DNA of 64,000 nucleotides from Clostridia bacterium (GTDB taxonomy: Bacteria > Bacillota > Clostridia > Oscillospirales > UBA644), in contig JAGASR010000018.1 of the NCBI GenBank assembly GCA_017621705.1, positions 1 to 64,000 on the forward strand. The letters run 5' to 3'. The notes under the pieces are model-generated. The model searched no databases and was not told where the DNA came from. It saw nothing but the letters and a program-made list of their open reading frames with translations. Positions 33,024-40,465 of this stretch are shown here, one piece after another (within the stretch, counting starts at the first letter, position 1; every line of letters begins with the position of its first letter). A program made the position numbers and the translations under genes.

Positions 33024-34463
33024 TTAACTGACGAGCCACCAGTCGTATACGCTGCTCTTCTTTGAAGAAAGCGGATCCCAGGGAACGTGAACTTTTTCGG
33101 GTTCAGCAGGCGGCGCTATCGGATTAAGCATACAGACATATCGCCATTCGTCGTATATATGATCTTCGCCCGTTGTATCAACGTCTTCCGTATCCCTCGG
33201 AGAATATACAAGAGAGGGGACTGTGCGTATAAAATTCTTGCATGATGAAAAAACGTAGAACATCGGTATCCCGTTTTCATCAAAACGGAGACGATAGTGG
33301 CACTGCATTTTACCTGATATCCTCGAATTGTCGCCTTTTTCAAAATATACTCCAAATTTCTCAAAAAGAGCGGCCGTTGAACTTCCGGAATTTTCTTCCG
33401 CCCAGATCGCAGGATCCGCCACTCCGTCAATGCGACGGCCTTTCAGGTTTTCATCTTCGCTTTCGATCCGCCGGATCTCCTGCGCGATCTTCGAAACGTC
33501 CCATTTTATACCAACGTTCGGATTCCCGTCCGAGCCGTAAAGCTCCCTTATGCGCCATAATCTTCCGTCGTGATCCACTGCGTACCAACCGACAGAAAAC
33601 GGTTTTGAATAACCGAAGTCGAAAGATCTGAAAACTCTCCATGTTTTCGGAATTCGAAAAGGTAAAACAACGTGCGAATTTATCCGTGTCATATATCCGT
33701 CCGGATTATCTCTCCATTCAGAGAAGACCTGTCCCGAAAAGCTGTCCCACGATCCGTACAGTAAAGCTTCACGCTCCGCCGCAGGGAGCATGGCAAGGCT
33801 TTCGAGGTATTCGGGAGCATTTGAGAGCAGGGCAGGGTTATCGAAAACGCTTGACGGGATAAAGATCCTTTTTCGTGTTCGCTCAACTGCTTTTCCGTTC
33901 GGCAGTCTGATCGTAAATGACTGAGTGATCGGCGTACCTGCAGGGGCAGGGGTAATAAACCGTTCTTTGACCCATCCATGCCCTATACCTCCGGGGTTTC
34001 CGGTGGCTCTTACATAACAAAGCGTTCCGGGGCCCGAAGGTCTGTTTCTTGAGAAAAGATAACTGTATTCGTCCCATGTAAACTGCGTAAGTTCGTCAAA
34101 TCCGATAAAATCGTACTGCTTGCCCTGATAGTTTGTTCTGTCGGCGGTACGGTGCATTGAACCGAAATAGATCTTTGAGCCGCTCGGAAAAGTCCAGCAG
34201 TGCGCTGTTTCGTTATATTTTGCTCGGGGATACGCTTTCTTGTAATAGAATCTCGATACGTCGATTATATCCGAAAGCTGAGGATATGTCTTTCTCAGAA
34301 TCAGACCTCTGTAATGCGGAATTTTAACTTGACGCAAAGCCTCCATTATAAGCGCCATACTCTTTCCGCCGCCTGCTGCTCCTCCATAAAATGCCTCGTA
34401 TTCGGATCTTTCGAGAAATGCGGCCTGCCGTTCCTGCGGTCTCCATATCGCACGATCACTCAT
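33024..34463 (-). CDS. terL: Terminase large subunit
   Basis: About 480 aa; the frame also allows an ATG one codon upstream at 34466. Walker A GGAAGGGKS (residues 28-36 from that upstream ATG) and Walker B YDFIGFDE (near 124) form the packaging ATPase. The C-terminal RNase-H-like nuclease has FRSFDFGYSKPFSVGWYAVD and GVADPAIWAEE as acidic catalytic strands. It cuts concatemers and drives DNA into the procapsid. It overlaps TerS by 8 to 11 nt. Confidence 0.93.
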   Translation of the reverse strand: MSDRAIWRPQERQAAFLERSEYEAFYGGAAGGGKSMALIMEALRQVKIPHYRGLILRKTYPQLSDIIDVSRFYYKKAYPRAKYNETAHCWTFPSGSKIYFGSMHRTADRTNYQGKQYDFIGFDELTQFTWDEYSYLFSRNRPSGPGTLCYVRATGNPGGIGHGWVKERFITPAPAGTPITQSFTIRLPNGKAVERTRKRIFIPSSVFDNPALLSNAPEYLESLAMLPAAEREALLYGSWDSFSGQVFSEWRDNPDGYMTRINSHVVLPFRIPKTWRVFRSFDFGYSKPFSVGWYAVDHDGRLWRIRELYGSDGNPNVGIKWDVSKIAQEIRRIESEDENLKGRRIDGVADPAIWAEENSGSSTAALFEKFGVYFEKGDNSRISGKMQCHYRLRFDENGIPMFYVFSSCKNFIRTVPSLVYSPRDTEDVDTTGEDHIYDEWRYVCMLNPIAPPAEPEKVHVPWDPLSSKKSSVYDWWLVS

Positions 34464-35055
34464 CATGACCCTCTTCTTTCCGTCCCTCCGGTTCTGTTTG
34501 CTCGTCGGTGATCCTTGTCGGGAGTTCTATCACTCCGCCGCCTTCGTCATCTGTATTGAAACCGCCTCGTTTTTCTTCAAGTTCGAGTTTCCTCAATGCT
34601 ATATCTGCAGACTGCTGCTCTGCATCGTTCAGATAACCGCCTATCGTTCTCTTTATATCGACTGTTTGTTTCAACACTTTTGCCGCTGCTGAAAGTGCTT
34701 GCATATCGATCTTTTCGAATATCTTCTCCTTGGTTTGCAGTTCACCGTCGTAACCTTCTGTGACTATGTATCTGCAGAACTGATTATCATCTTTTAATGC
34801 TTTCTGTAAAATGCCCGTGAGCTTCGTCGCTACACGGTATTCTTTCGCCAGTCTTTTGGCTGCGGAATTTGCTATTTTTTTTGATGCTTTTTCAATGACG
34901 TTTTGACGATGCTCCGATCTTCCTTCCGACCATTTCTCTTTTTGAGCTCTGCTTCGGACGGTCGCTTCAGGTATACCGAAGTGTTCGGCAACTTCACGTA
35001 TCGACTTATTAGAAGTTATATAAAGTAGCTTGACTTCTGTCCAGTCGTAATCCAT
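34456..35055 (-). CDS. terS: Terminase small subunit
   Basis: 199 aa. The HTH (SIREVAEHFGIPEATVRSRA) at residues 20-40 recognises packaging DNA. The middle contains helical segments and the C-terminus is acidic and binds TerL in related proteins. An in-frame ATG lies 15 nt upstream, but it overlaps the AAAGGAGC ribosome site, so 35055 is preferred. First gene of the late operon. Confidence 0.85.
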   Translation of the reverse strand: MDYDWTEVKLLYITSNKSIREVAEHFGIPEATVRSRAQKEKWSEGRSEHRQNVIEKASKKIANSAAKRLAKEYRVATKLTGILQKALKDDNQFCRYIVTEGYDGELQTKEKIFEKIDMQALSAAAKVLKQTVDIKRTIGGYLNDAEQQSADIALRKLELEEKRGGFNTDDEGGGVIELPTRITDEQTEPEGRKEEGHDE

Positions 35056-35086
35056 TTTTGCTCCTTTCATCTTCTTTTATGTCCTG

Positions 35087-35116
35087 ATTTTAACATATGA
35101 AATTATGATTTTTAAA
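35087..35116 (-). promoter_or_regulatory. Candidate late promoter before terS
   Basis: On the minus strand TTTAAA, an 18-nt spacer and TAAAAT, about 30 nt before terS. The -35 is weak, as expected if a phage activator is needed. Confidence 0.3.
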
Positions 35117-35154
35117 GCCTATTTTCGCCGCGAAAACCGACCTCGATTTTTTTG

Positions 35155-35183
35155 TAAAAAAAACGAGCCCCAAAACAGGGCTC
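35155..35183 (-). terminator. Terminator between early and late operons
   Basis: GAGCCC and GGGCTC form a 6-bp stem around 7 nt, followed on the minus strand by GTTTTTTTT. It would stop early leftward transcripts before terS unless they are antiterminated. Confidence 0.7.
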
Positions 35184-35270
35184 AAAATCAAAACAAATTA
35201 AAGAAAGGTTTCTATCATGTATAGGGATTTACCCTTATGAGGAATAAGCTTTTGTAAACCATGAAATGTA

Positions 35271-35299
35271 TTGACAATGTGTGTATATTGTGATATAAT
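35271..35299 (+). promoter_or_regulatory. Promoter of the RelB/YafQ module
   Basis: Perfect TTGACA (35271-35276), a 17-nt spacer and TATAAT (35294-35299). AATGTGTGTATA and AATGTGTATA repeats overlap it and are candidate antitoxin-binding sites. Confidence 0.85.
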
Positions 35300-35325
35300 G
35301 TGTATAATGATATGGGAGGTGCTTT

Positions 35326-35598
35326 ATGGAAAGTGCAAATATAAATATTCGAACAGATAAAGAAGTAAAGATCGCTGCGGAGAAGATTTTCGAGGATCTC
35401 GGGTTGAATATGTCGACCGCTGTTAATATTTTTTTGAGACAGACTATCAGACAGAATGGAATTCCGTTCGATCTCAGGCTTGACACACCGAATGAAACCA
35501 CCGAAGCGGCAATCAAAGAAGGAAGAGCTCTCGCGTATGATAAAACCGCCGCAGGATATTCCGCAATCGAAGATCTTAAGGCGGCTCTTGACGTATGA
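35326..35598 (+). CDS. RelB/DinJ-family antitoxin
   Basis: 90 aa. The ribbon-helix-helix N-terminus INIRTDKEVKIAAEKIFEDL is followed by GLNMSTAVNIFLRQ, the classic RelB/DinJ signature. It ends in a toxin-wrapping segment with KEGRALAYDK. It is preceded by GGGAGG and overlaps the toxin by ATGA. It neutralises YafQ and represses the shared promoter in known systems. It points opposite to all flanking phage genes, so it is expressed in the lysogen independently of the lytic programme. Confidence 0.9.
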   Translation: MESANINIRTDKEVKIAAEKIFEDLGLNMSTAVNIFLRQTIRQNGIPFDLRLDTPNETTEAAIKEGRALAYDKTAAGYSAIEDLKAALDV

Positions 35599-35873
35599 AG
35601 TACGAAATTAAATTCACAACTCAGTTTAAGAAAGACCTGAAGCTTGCAAAGAAGCAGGGTAAAAACACAGATAAACTCTTTGAAGTTATAGAGCAGCTCG
35701 CAAATGGCGAATCTCTTGATCCGAAATACCGCGATCATGATCTTACCGGAAATTACAGAGGCTGCCGCGAATGTCATATCGAGCCCGACTGGCTTCTGAT
35801 TTACGAGATAATCGGTGATGTCCTCGTCCTTATGCTCTACCGTCTCGGAACTCATTCCGAATTATTTAAATAA
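35595..35873 (+). CDS. YafQ/RelE-family mRNA interferase toxin
   Basis: 92 aa. Starts YEIKFTTQFKKDLKLAKKQG, with YRGCRECHIEPDWLLIYEI and the C-terminal LYRLGTHSELF, matching YafQ; the final His is the key catalytic residue in that family. It cleaves translated mRNA. It could stabilise the prophage or act as an abortive response against other phages. Confidence 0.9.
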   Translation: MKYEIKFTTQFKKDLKLAKKQGKNTDKLFEVIEQLANGESLDPKYRDHDLTGNYRGCRECHIEPDWLLIYEIIGDVLVLMLYRLGTHSELFK

Positions 35874-35879
35874 TCTGAT

Positions 35880-35905
35880 CTGCGACCTTGTGTCGCAGTT
35901 TTTTT
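35880..35905 (+). terminator. Terminator of the toxin-antitoxin operon
   Basis: CTGCGAC and GTCGCAG form a 7-bp stem with a 5-nt loop followed by seven T. It overlaps the end of the convergent gene by 2 nt. Confidence 0.85.
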
Positions 35906-36287
35906 ATACTTCTTTTTTCTCTTCGGGCTCTCGGATATATATTCGAACCATTCGTTTGTCTTTGTCTTCCGAATGAAGAACACACATTTCGCATCCGAGC
36001 AGTTTATTTATATCGTCAAGTCGAATGTCAAGGTATTTGTCGCTGTCTCGGCGATCGGATCCGTCGGGCGCAAAATCAACACCCTCGGGGACAGGCACCG
36101 CCAATTTCGAAAACGAGTATGTCAGATAGGCATCAAGCATCTGTTTTGTCTGTTTGTGTCCGGTTATTGTTTTATTTAAACGTCTGATCTCTTCGTTCTG
36201 ATCGTGTACCTTTCGGATATATTTTGCAAGAGTGATCTCAAGCTGTTCGATTTTGGTTTTTTTTCTGATTTTCATTTCAGAAGTCAT
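35904..36287 (-). CDS. Uncharacterised coiled-coil phage protein
   Basis: 127 aa. The N-terminal 50 residues are a basic coiled coil (KIEQLEITLAKYIRKVHDQN and onward). The C-terminal part is mixed (FAPDGSDRRDSDKYLDIRLD). No family recognised. It is the last gene of the early leftward operon and overlaps the next gene upstream by 4 nt. Confidence 0.6.
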   Translation of the reverse strand: MTSEMKIRKKTKIEQLEITLAKYIRKVHDQNEEIRRLNKTITGHKQTKQMLDAYLTYSFSKLAVPVPEGVDFAPDGSDRRDSDKYLDIRLDDINKLLGCEMCVLHSEDKDKRMVRIYIREPEEKKEV

Positions 36288-36517
36288 TCTCCTTCGTAAA
36301 ATTTGTTTTTTTCGTTAGCAAGTGTACATTTTTTCCAGTTTTGAGTATAACAATATCGCCGAGTGAAATCACCTCGGCTTTTTATATTCGGAAAAGGGAT
36401 CCGGGCGCACTCACATTCGAGGCACACGGATCTCGATCGCGCTGTCTCTCTGTAGTAGTACGGACAGACGGCGCTTTTTGATTCAAAATAAGCGTATCCG
36501 CTTTTGTTTTTCTTCAC
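36284..36517 (-). CDS. Small cysteine-rich phage protein
   Basis: 77 aa with six cysteines in CPYYY, CLECEC, YCYTQ and KKC positions, consistent with a small zinc-binding protein. It overlaps Rep upstream by 4 nt and the coiled-coil gene downstream by 4 nt. It may serve Rep or late transcription; unknown. Confidence 0.6.
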   Translation of the reverse strand: MKKNKSGYAYFESKSAVCPYYYRETARSRSVCLECECARIPFPNIKSRGDFTRRYCYTQNWKKCTLANEKNKFYEGE

Positions 36518-37260
36518 CTTCTGTCGTTTCGCCTCCGCTTCATCAATACATTTATGTAAATTTGCCCGAAGATGTCCGGCTCGGTTACTTCGTATTCGAC
36601 AACACGATACCCCGGATATATCTTCTCAACGGCTTCACAGTCGAGCTCGTCCGTGAAAATAAGTTCACGAACCGCTCTTTGTGAAAGGTGCCCCGTCCGC
36701 TGATCTGCTTTCGGCTTTTCAAGGTTACGTGATCCCCACCAACTTTTTTTACCGCGCACATCGTCTGATCTTATAAACTGCTTTGTGCCGCCGACATAGT
36801 GGGAGAGGGGAGAAAACATTCTGTCGTCTCTGTCCTGAAGACGATCGGCGTTTGCTGTGCCGAGCTTCCAGAGAGCTTCCAGATCGCTTCGCCCGAATTT
36901 ATCCGTGCCTGTGATCGTTATATGCGCATGGCGGCGGCTCATGCCGTCTCTGCCACCGAGCACAATGATATATTTTAAAGTTTTTTCTTCACCGTGTTTT
37001 TTGTAAAGTCTCTTGACCCTGCGCATGAAATTCTGAATTTCTCTTTTGTGATCGTCGTCACTCTTTGGTAAAAACTCTGAACTGAATGTCAAGTGCAGTT
37101 CCCAGTCGTGGCCTGCTCTGAAATTGAGATGAAGCGTTCGACGAAGTTTCTTCTCGGACGCTTTTCTGTTTAACCGCTCCTGAATCTCTGATGTCGGCTT
37201 CGCTTTACTTTTTCTTGTTTTGCCCGTTTTTTTTACGGTGAAGATATCAATATCAAGCAT
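36514..37260 (-). CDS. HUH-type rolling-circle replication protein
   Basis: 248 aa from the ATG at 37260, which has GGAGGAG close upstream; the frame extends to an ATG at 37332. RRHAHITITG contains the HUH metal-binding motif (His-Ala-His). DLEALWKLGTAN and LSHYVGGTKQF followed by WWGSRNLEKPK match the rolling-circle Rep family common in Clostridia prophages; the Tyr in LSHY is the likely nicking residue. It would nick the phage origin and covalently hold the 5' end. A lysine-rich N-terminus precedes the catalytic part. It is the only replication initiator in the prophage and follows ssb. Confidence 0.75.
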   Translation of the reverse strand: MLDIDIFTVKKTGKTRKSKAKPTSEIQERLNRKASEKKLRRTLHLNFRAGHDWELHLTFSSEFLPKSDDDHKREIQNFMRRVKRLYKKHGEEKTLKYIIVLGGRDGMSRRHAHITITGTDKFGRSDLEALWKLGTANADRLQDRDDRMFSPLSHYVGGTKQFIRSDDVRGKKSWWGSRNLEKPKADQRTGHLSQRAVRELIFTDELDCEAVEKIYPGYRVVEYEVTEPDIFGQIYINVLMKRRRNDRR

Positions 37261-37301
37261 ATCTCCTCCGACGTATCTGTTTTCTCGAATAAGATTGATG
37301 C

Positions 37302-37315
37302 GGATCACCTCCTTT
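37302..37315 (-). promoter_or_regulatory. 14-nt extended Shine-Dalgarno inside the Rep 5' region
   Basis: AAAGGAGGTGATCC on the minus strand is complementary to the standard 16S rRNA 3' tail over 14 nt. No ATG, GTG or TTG follows at normal spacing; ATC at 37297-37299 does. See findings. Confidence 0.7.
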
Positions 37316-37446
37316 GAACCTTTTTTAGTCATTAAGTTATTATTTACTTACAAGCTTTAAAACCCACCTAAATGGGCGTAAAGAAAAGAAAACCTGCGCC
37401 GCTTTTTCTTTTTTGAATCGCTATATTATAATATGAAGATAAGATG

Positions 37447-37896
37447 TCAGAACGGCAGTTCTTCTTCATGTCCGAAGTATTCGTTTTGTAGAACGTCTAC
37501 CGATCCCGAAGCCGCCTGAACTGGAGTTTCAGACGGCTTTTCTGTTGAACTGTTGTCTGTGGGCTGATCCGGAACGGGCGAACTGTGATCCGTCTGTCTG
37601 AAGCTTTCTGCTTCTTCGACGTTGACAAAGATCGATGTCCTGTTGTTCCCGTCCTTGTCTTTCCATTCCTCAACCTGCAGACTGCCCGATACCGAGATCG
37701 GAGAACCCTTTGAGAGATATTTGAAAATAAATTCCGCAGTATTTCCCCATGCGGTGCAGGGCAGAAAATCTGTTTTATCTTTGGATCCGCGTCGGCGGAC
37801 AGCTATCCTGAATCGAACGACAGATGTTCCGCTTGTTGTCTTTTTAAGTTCCGGATCCGCCGTCAGGCGTCCTGTCAGAATTGCATTGTTAATCGT
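37447..37896 (-). CDS. ssb: Single-stranded DNA-binding protein with non-AUG start
   Basis: 149 aa. The OB-fold reads INNAILTGRLTADPELKKT, VVRFRIAVRR, FLPCTAWGNTAEFI, LSKGSPISVSGSLQ and NNRTSIFVNVEEAE. A Pro/Ser/Thr-rich linker leads to the acidic tip EEELPF that recruits replication partners. The frame has no ATG, GTG or TTG. AAGGAGTGATCC is followed at 6 nt by ACG, exactly where the initiator Met aligns (Met-Ile-Asn-Asn in relatives), and a TGA lies immediately upstream in frame. Start is therefore ACG (37896) or, less likely, the next codon ATT. SSB protects single strands made by Rep and the replisome. Confidence 0.9.
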   Translation of the reverse strand, partial: TINNAILTGRLTADPELKKTTSGTSVVRFRIAVRRRGSKDKTDFLPCTAWGNTAEFIFKYLSKGSPISVSGSLQVEEWKDKDGNNRTSIFVNVEEAESFRQTDHSSPVPDQPTDNSSTEKPSETPVQAASGSVDVLQNEYFGHEEELPF

Positions 37897-37906
37897 GGAT
37901 CACTCC

Positions 37907-38302
37907 TTATCTTTTTTTATCGATTGTTCCGATATTTGCTTTGTATCTCTTCTTGAGACCGTCTATTGCCCGATAGCATTCGCGCGGACGAAATACGGTT
38001 ACCGGTTTTAAAGAGTTGTCTGATGACGGATACGTGTTATCAAGTAAAATTTTTTCTACCGATTCTATCGCTTGTATTGCGGCTTCAGCTCGTATCTCGC
38101 TGTACAGCTTGCCGATGTCGGCAAAACGATCGTTGTCCTTTTTTAACTTTTCATTTTCTGCATTCAGATTATACATCATATCCCAGGTAAGACCGGCAAG
38201 AGTTTCTCTGCAAGAGGGTTTACCTTGCAGGGGACAATTTCGACAGACCCGATCAGCGCAACTGCGCAAGGCTTTCATTACATCGTCGTATCTGTTTTTC
38301 AT
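37907..38302 (-). CDS. Uncharacterised cysteine-motif phage protein
   Basis: 131 aa from the ATG at 38302, one base after the upstream stop; longer starts would run through that gene. CADRVCRNCPLQGKPSC is a probable zinc- or metal-binding cluster near residue 14-30. A charged helix (NAENEKLKKDNDRF) and a C-terminal segment typical of early phage proteins follow. Its stop overlaps the ssb ribosome site. Confidence 0.6.
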   Translation of the reverse strand: MKNRYDDVMKALRSCADRVCRNCPLQGKPSCRETLAGLTWDMMYNLNAENEKLKKDNDRFADIGKLYSEIRAEAAIQAIESVEKILLDNTYPSSDNSLKPVTVFRPRECYRAIDGLKKRYKANIGTIDKKR

Positions 38303-38303
38303 T

Positions 38304-38618
38304 TCACGTCTCGTCTCTTTTTTCAGTTCTGCTGTCGAGCCTGTTGATCCAACGAACCGCCTTTTCTTCGGAGCGGTAAAAATCGAGGGCAAGAACGTCA
38401 ACACAAATTACTATGTCCGTAAGCTCTTCGAGCAGATTTTCCTCTGCGTCCTGAACTGAAACGGGTGTCGGATTCTCTCCTGTGAGTGCTCGGCGTAATT
38501 TCAGTGCGGCATGAGCTGCTTCGGAACATTCTTCGGCAAATTGACAAAGAACTTCCTCAGAGCGTAATTTTTCTCTGATACTGACTATTTTGTCAATATA
38601 GGATTCAATATTGTTCAT
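38304..38618 (-). CDS. MazG-like nucleotide pyrophosphohydrolase
   Basis: 104 aa. FAEECSEAAHAALKL gives the EExxE metal-binding helix and NLLEELTDIVICVDVL the second ExxD helix of all-alpha NTP pyrophosphatases. It probably hydrolyses dNTPs or (p)ppGpp-like nucleotides during infection. It overlaps its upstream neighbour by 4 nt. Confidence 0.75.
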   Translation of the reverse strand: MNNIESYIDKIVSIREKLRSEEVLCQFAEECSEAAHAALKLRRALTGENPTPVSVQDAEENLLEELTDIVICVDVLALDFYRSEEKAVRWINRLDSRTEKRDET

Positions 38619-39016
38619 CGGCGCTCTCCTTTTATCTTACCCCTCACACATCCGACTTTATCTGAAGCGTTAGCAGCAAATGTCCCTTTGTATCCTTTGG
38701 AACATTGGGCGTAACAGTCGGAAACCATGAGAAATACGCACTCCGAGCATTTTACGGGCTCAAGCTTCTGTTCCGCAATCCACCAGGAGAGTAGATAGCT
38801 CTCATTATCTTTTTCGTTCGGTGGTCGTCTTAGCAGAAGATCTTCAAAACTCTCGTCATATCCGCAACCGCGGCAAATGTAGATATCTGCCCTGCGGCTT
38901 TTAGTGTTTCTGTGAAGATTGTGATCCATGGAGGCAAGTCCGCATCTTGGACAGCGCAAAAATCTTGATCCTTCTTTTTGCTGATCTGCATATTCTTCTA
39001 TTATTTTATGAATCAT
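38615..39016 (-). CDS. Zinc-ribbon phage protein
   Basis: 133 aa. LRCPRCGLASMDHN and ICRGCGYDE form one C4 zinc ribbon; KCSECVF, CYAQCS and GCVRG may form another. The centre has a helical tryptophan-containing segment (YLLSWWIAEQK). It belongs to the many small zinc-ribbon early proteins of Clostridia phages, whose roles are unknown. Confidence 0.65.
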   Translation of the reverse strand: MIHKIIEEYADQQKEGSRFLRCPRCGLASMDHNLHRNTKSRRADIYICRGCGYDESFEDLLLRRPPNEKDNESYLLSWWIAEQKLEPVKCSECVFLMVSDCYAQCSKGYKGTFAANASDKVGCVRGKIKGERR

Positions 39017-39399
39017 TTTATTTCCTCACTTTCGGAATGTTCGTTTTCTCGTTCGGTTTTTTTAAGATCTGCTCTTTCTCTGAAAGCCTGATAATATAAT
39101 CTGCCTATGGATTCGGAGAGTTTTATTAGTTTTTTGAGCTGATTCGACCACATCTTAAATTTCAATGTGGAAACAACCGAAGTAGTCAGTCCGACAGAGA
39201 TCGTAAGATCTCCGACTTCTCCGTTTTCGTCTATGTTCTGATCTTTAAATATTGTTTGCTGTGGATCCGGAATGAATTGAAGCCGGAAAGGGTATTCTTC
39301 ATCTCTGACAACAACGGAAAACTCGGTTTCTTTTTCGCAGTATTTATGCAGTTCTACGACAGCTGCGCTGTATAAGTCTTGTGCTTCGTAGGAATTCAT
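39013..39399 (-). CDS. Uncharacterised early phage protein
   Basis: 128 aa. The N-terminal half is alpha/beta (FSVVVRDEEYPFRLQFIPDP), and the C-terminus is a long charged helix (LKKLIKLSESIGRLYYQAF). No family recognised. It overlaps both neighbours by 4 nt and belongs to the early operon. Confidence 0.6.
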   Translation of the reverse strand: MNSYEAQDLYSAAVVELHKYCEKETEFSVVVRDEEYPFRLQFIPDPQQTIFKDQNIDENGEVGDLTISVGLTTSVVSTLKFKMWSNQLKKLIKLSESIGRLYYQAFRERADLKKTERENEHSESEEIK

Positions 39400-39860
39400 A
39401 TTATATCTCCTTCTAATGCTCTGCGCATTATTTCAAAAGATTTATCGACAGTCTTGTCCGATTGATTTTTCGTAATTGAGCGGATAGGGCCGAGAGTAGA
39501 AAGATCGTCCTCCCACTGTTCGCCGTTGATGAATGTCGCCGGGTTCGGTATATATCCCTTTTTCCAACGCTCTGTGTTTTTATGATCTTCGACAGACTTC
39601 ATGATCTTACCGAACAGTCCGTCTGAAAGATCGAGCTTTCTCCATGCGGATTTTGCTTCTTTCTTTTTGACTTTCAGCGGCCATTCTTCCCAGAATTTAT
39701 CAAAAAGTTTATCATTCCCGTTTGGATCGGTTTCTTTTTTGTGTTTGGACGAAAGCCTTTCTATCAGATCTGCGGCATCGAGTAAAGTCTGACTGTCGAT
39801 CGGTGTTCCGCGAATGGCGGCAGCTCGGAATTTCTGTGAAAGCTCTTTTGCGTAGTCCAC
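39396..39860 (-). CDS. Replisome-loader-like protein (C-terminal domain type)
   Basis: 154 aa. FDKFWEEWPLKVKKKEAKSA and KGYIPNPATFINGEQWEDDL match the C-terminal domain commonly attached to phage replication/helicase-loader proteins (DnaD/O-like). A short helical N-terminus takes the place of the usual winged helix, so it may be a minimal or truncated form. It probably recruits the host helicase together with Rep and SSB. Confidence 0.65.
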   Translation of the reverse strand: MDYAKELSQKFRAAAIRGTPIDSQTLLDAADLIERLSSKHKKETDPNGNDKLFDKFWEEWPLKVKKKEAKSAWRKLDLSDGLFGKIMKSVEDHKNTERWKKGYIPNPATFINGEQWEDDLSTLGPIRSITKNQSDKTVDKSFEIMRRALEGDII

Positions 39861-39863
39861 CGT

Positions 39864-40187
39864 TCACACCTCCCAGAGTGAATGAAAATGTTTCTTTGCA
39901 ATATCGTATCCGAGCGGACAGTCGCAGAATTCGTCTTTATCTTTTCCTACGAGTACGACTGTACCGTAAAAGTCGAGACCGAAAAGATGTAAACAAGGAG
40001 GCAGGCCCAATATCCGACCTTCTTCATTGCACACGAGAACAAGATCTTCGAGGACTGTCACTGTTTCTATATATCCGCCAACGGTTTTTTGAAAAGCTTC
40101 GAGCGTGTTTTCAAGCTTGGTGAACCTCGGAAACTTCCCGGGTTCTTTTATGATAACATCTATAAGCTCCGATTTTTTCTTCTTCAT
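39864..40187 (-). CDS. DUF3846-type phage protein
   Basis: 107 aa. IDVIIKEPGKFPRFTKLENT, followed by GGYIETVTVLEDLVLVCNEEG and the RILGLPPCLHLFGLDFYGTV core, matches DUF3846. The family is widespread in Firmicutes phages and conjugative elements; function unknown. Confidence 0.75.
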   Translation of the reverse strand: MKKKKSELIDVIIKEPGKFPRFTKLENTLEAFQKTVGGYIETVTVLEDLVLVCNEEGRILGLPPCLHLFGLDFYGTVVLVGKDKDEFCDCPLGYDIAKKHFHSLWEV

Positions 40188-40465
40188 TTTCTTCTTTTCG
40201 ACCTTTCTTTACAAAAATAAAAATGAGGTATGTATGCAAGAGTATCGCCCACAAGCATTCCTGTTTCTATGATCGCACGGACAAGACGTCCATGCGGCGG
40301 AACACATACCCAATGCCTTCCGATCGGGGAGAGTATGACCATTCTCGGCTCTTCTTCGAATGCGGTTCTGCCCCAGGGAGTGTCAATATAAACAAGATGC
40401 GCACCGCACTTACAAATATTAGGATACGTTCGCGCTCGGTATCTTCGTTTTGTTGCCGTCATCAT
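40184..40465 (-). CDS. Uncharacterised early phage protein
   Basis: 93 aa, basic. ICKCGAHLVYIDTPWGRTAF and HWVCVPPHGR suggest a small zinc or nucleic-acid-binding fold. Overlaps DUF3846 by 4 nt. No family recognised. Confidence 0.55.
   Translation of the reverse strand: MMTATKRRYRARTYPNICKCGAHLVYIDTPWGRTAFEEEPRMVILSPIGRHWVCVPPHGRLVRAIIETGMLVGDTLAYIPHFYFCKERSKRRK

Noticed and set aside
37622-38011. Rightward 129-aa open frame over ssb
   Set aside because: It is antisense to ssb, which has clear OB-fold motifs and the EEELPF tip; the rightward frame has no ribosome site or recognisable content.
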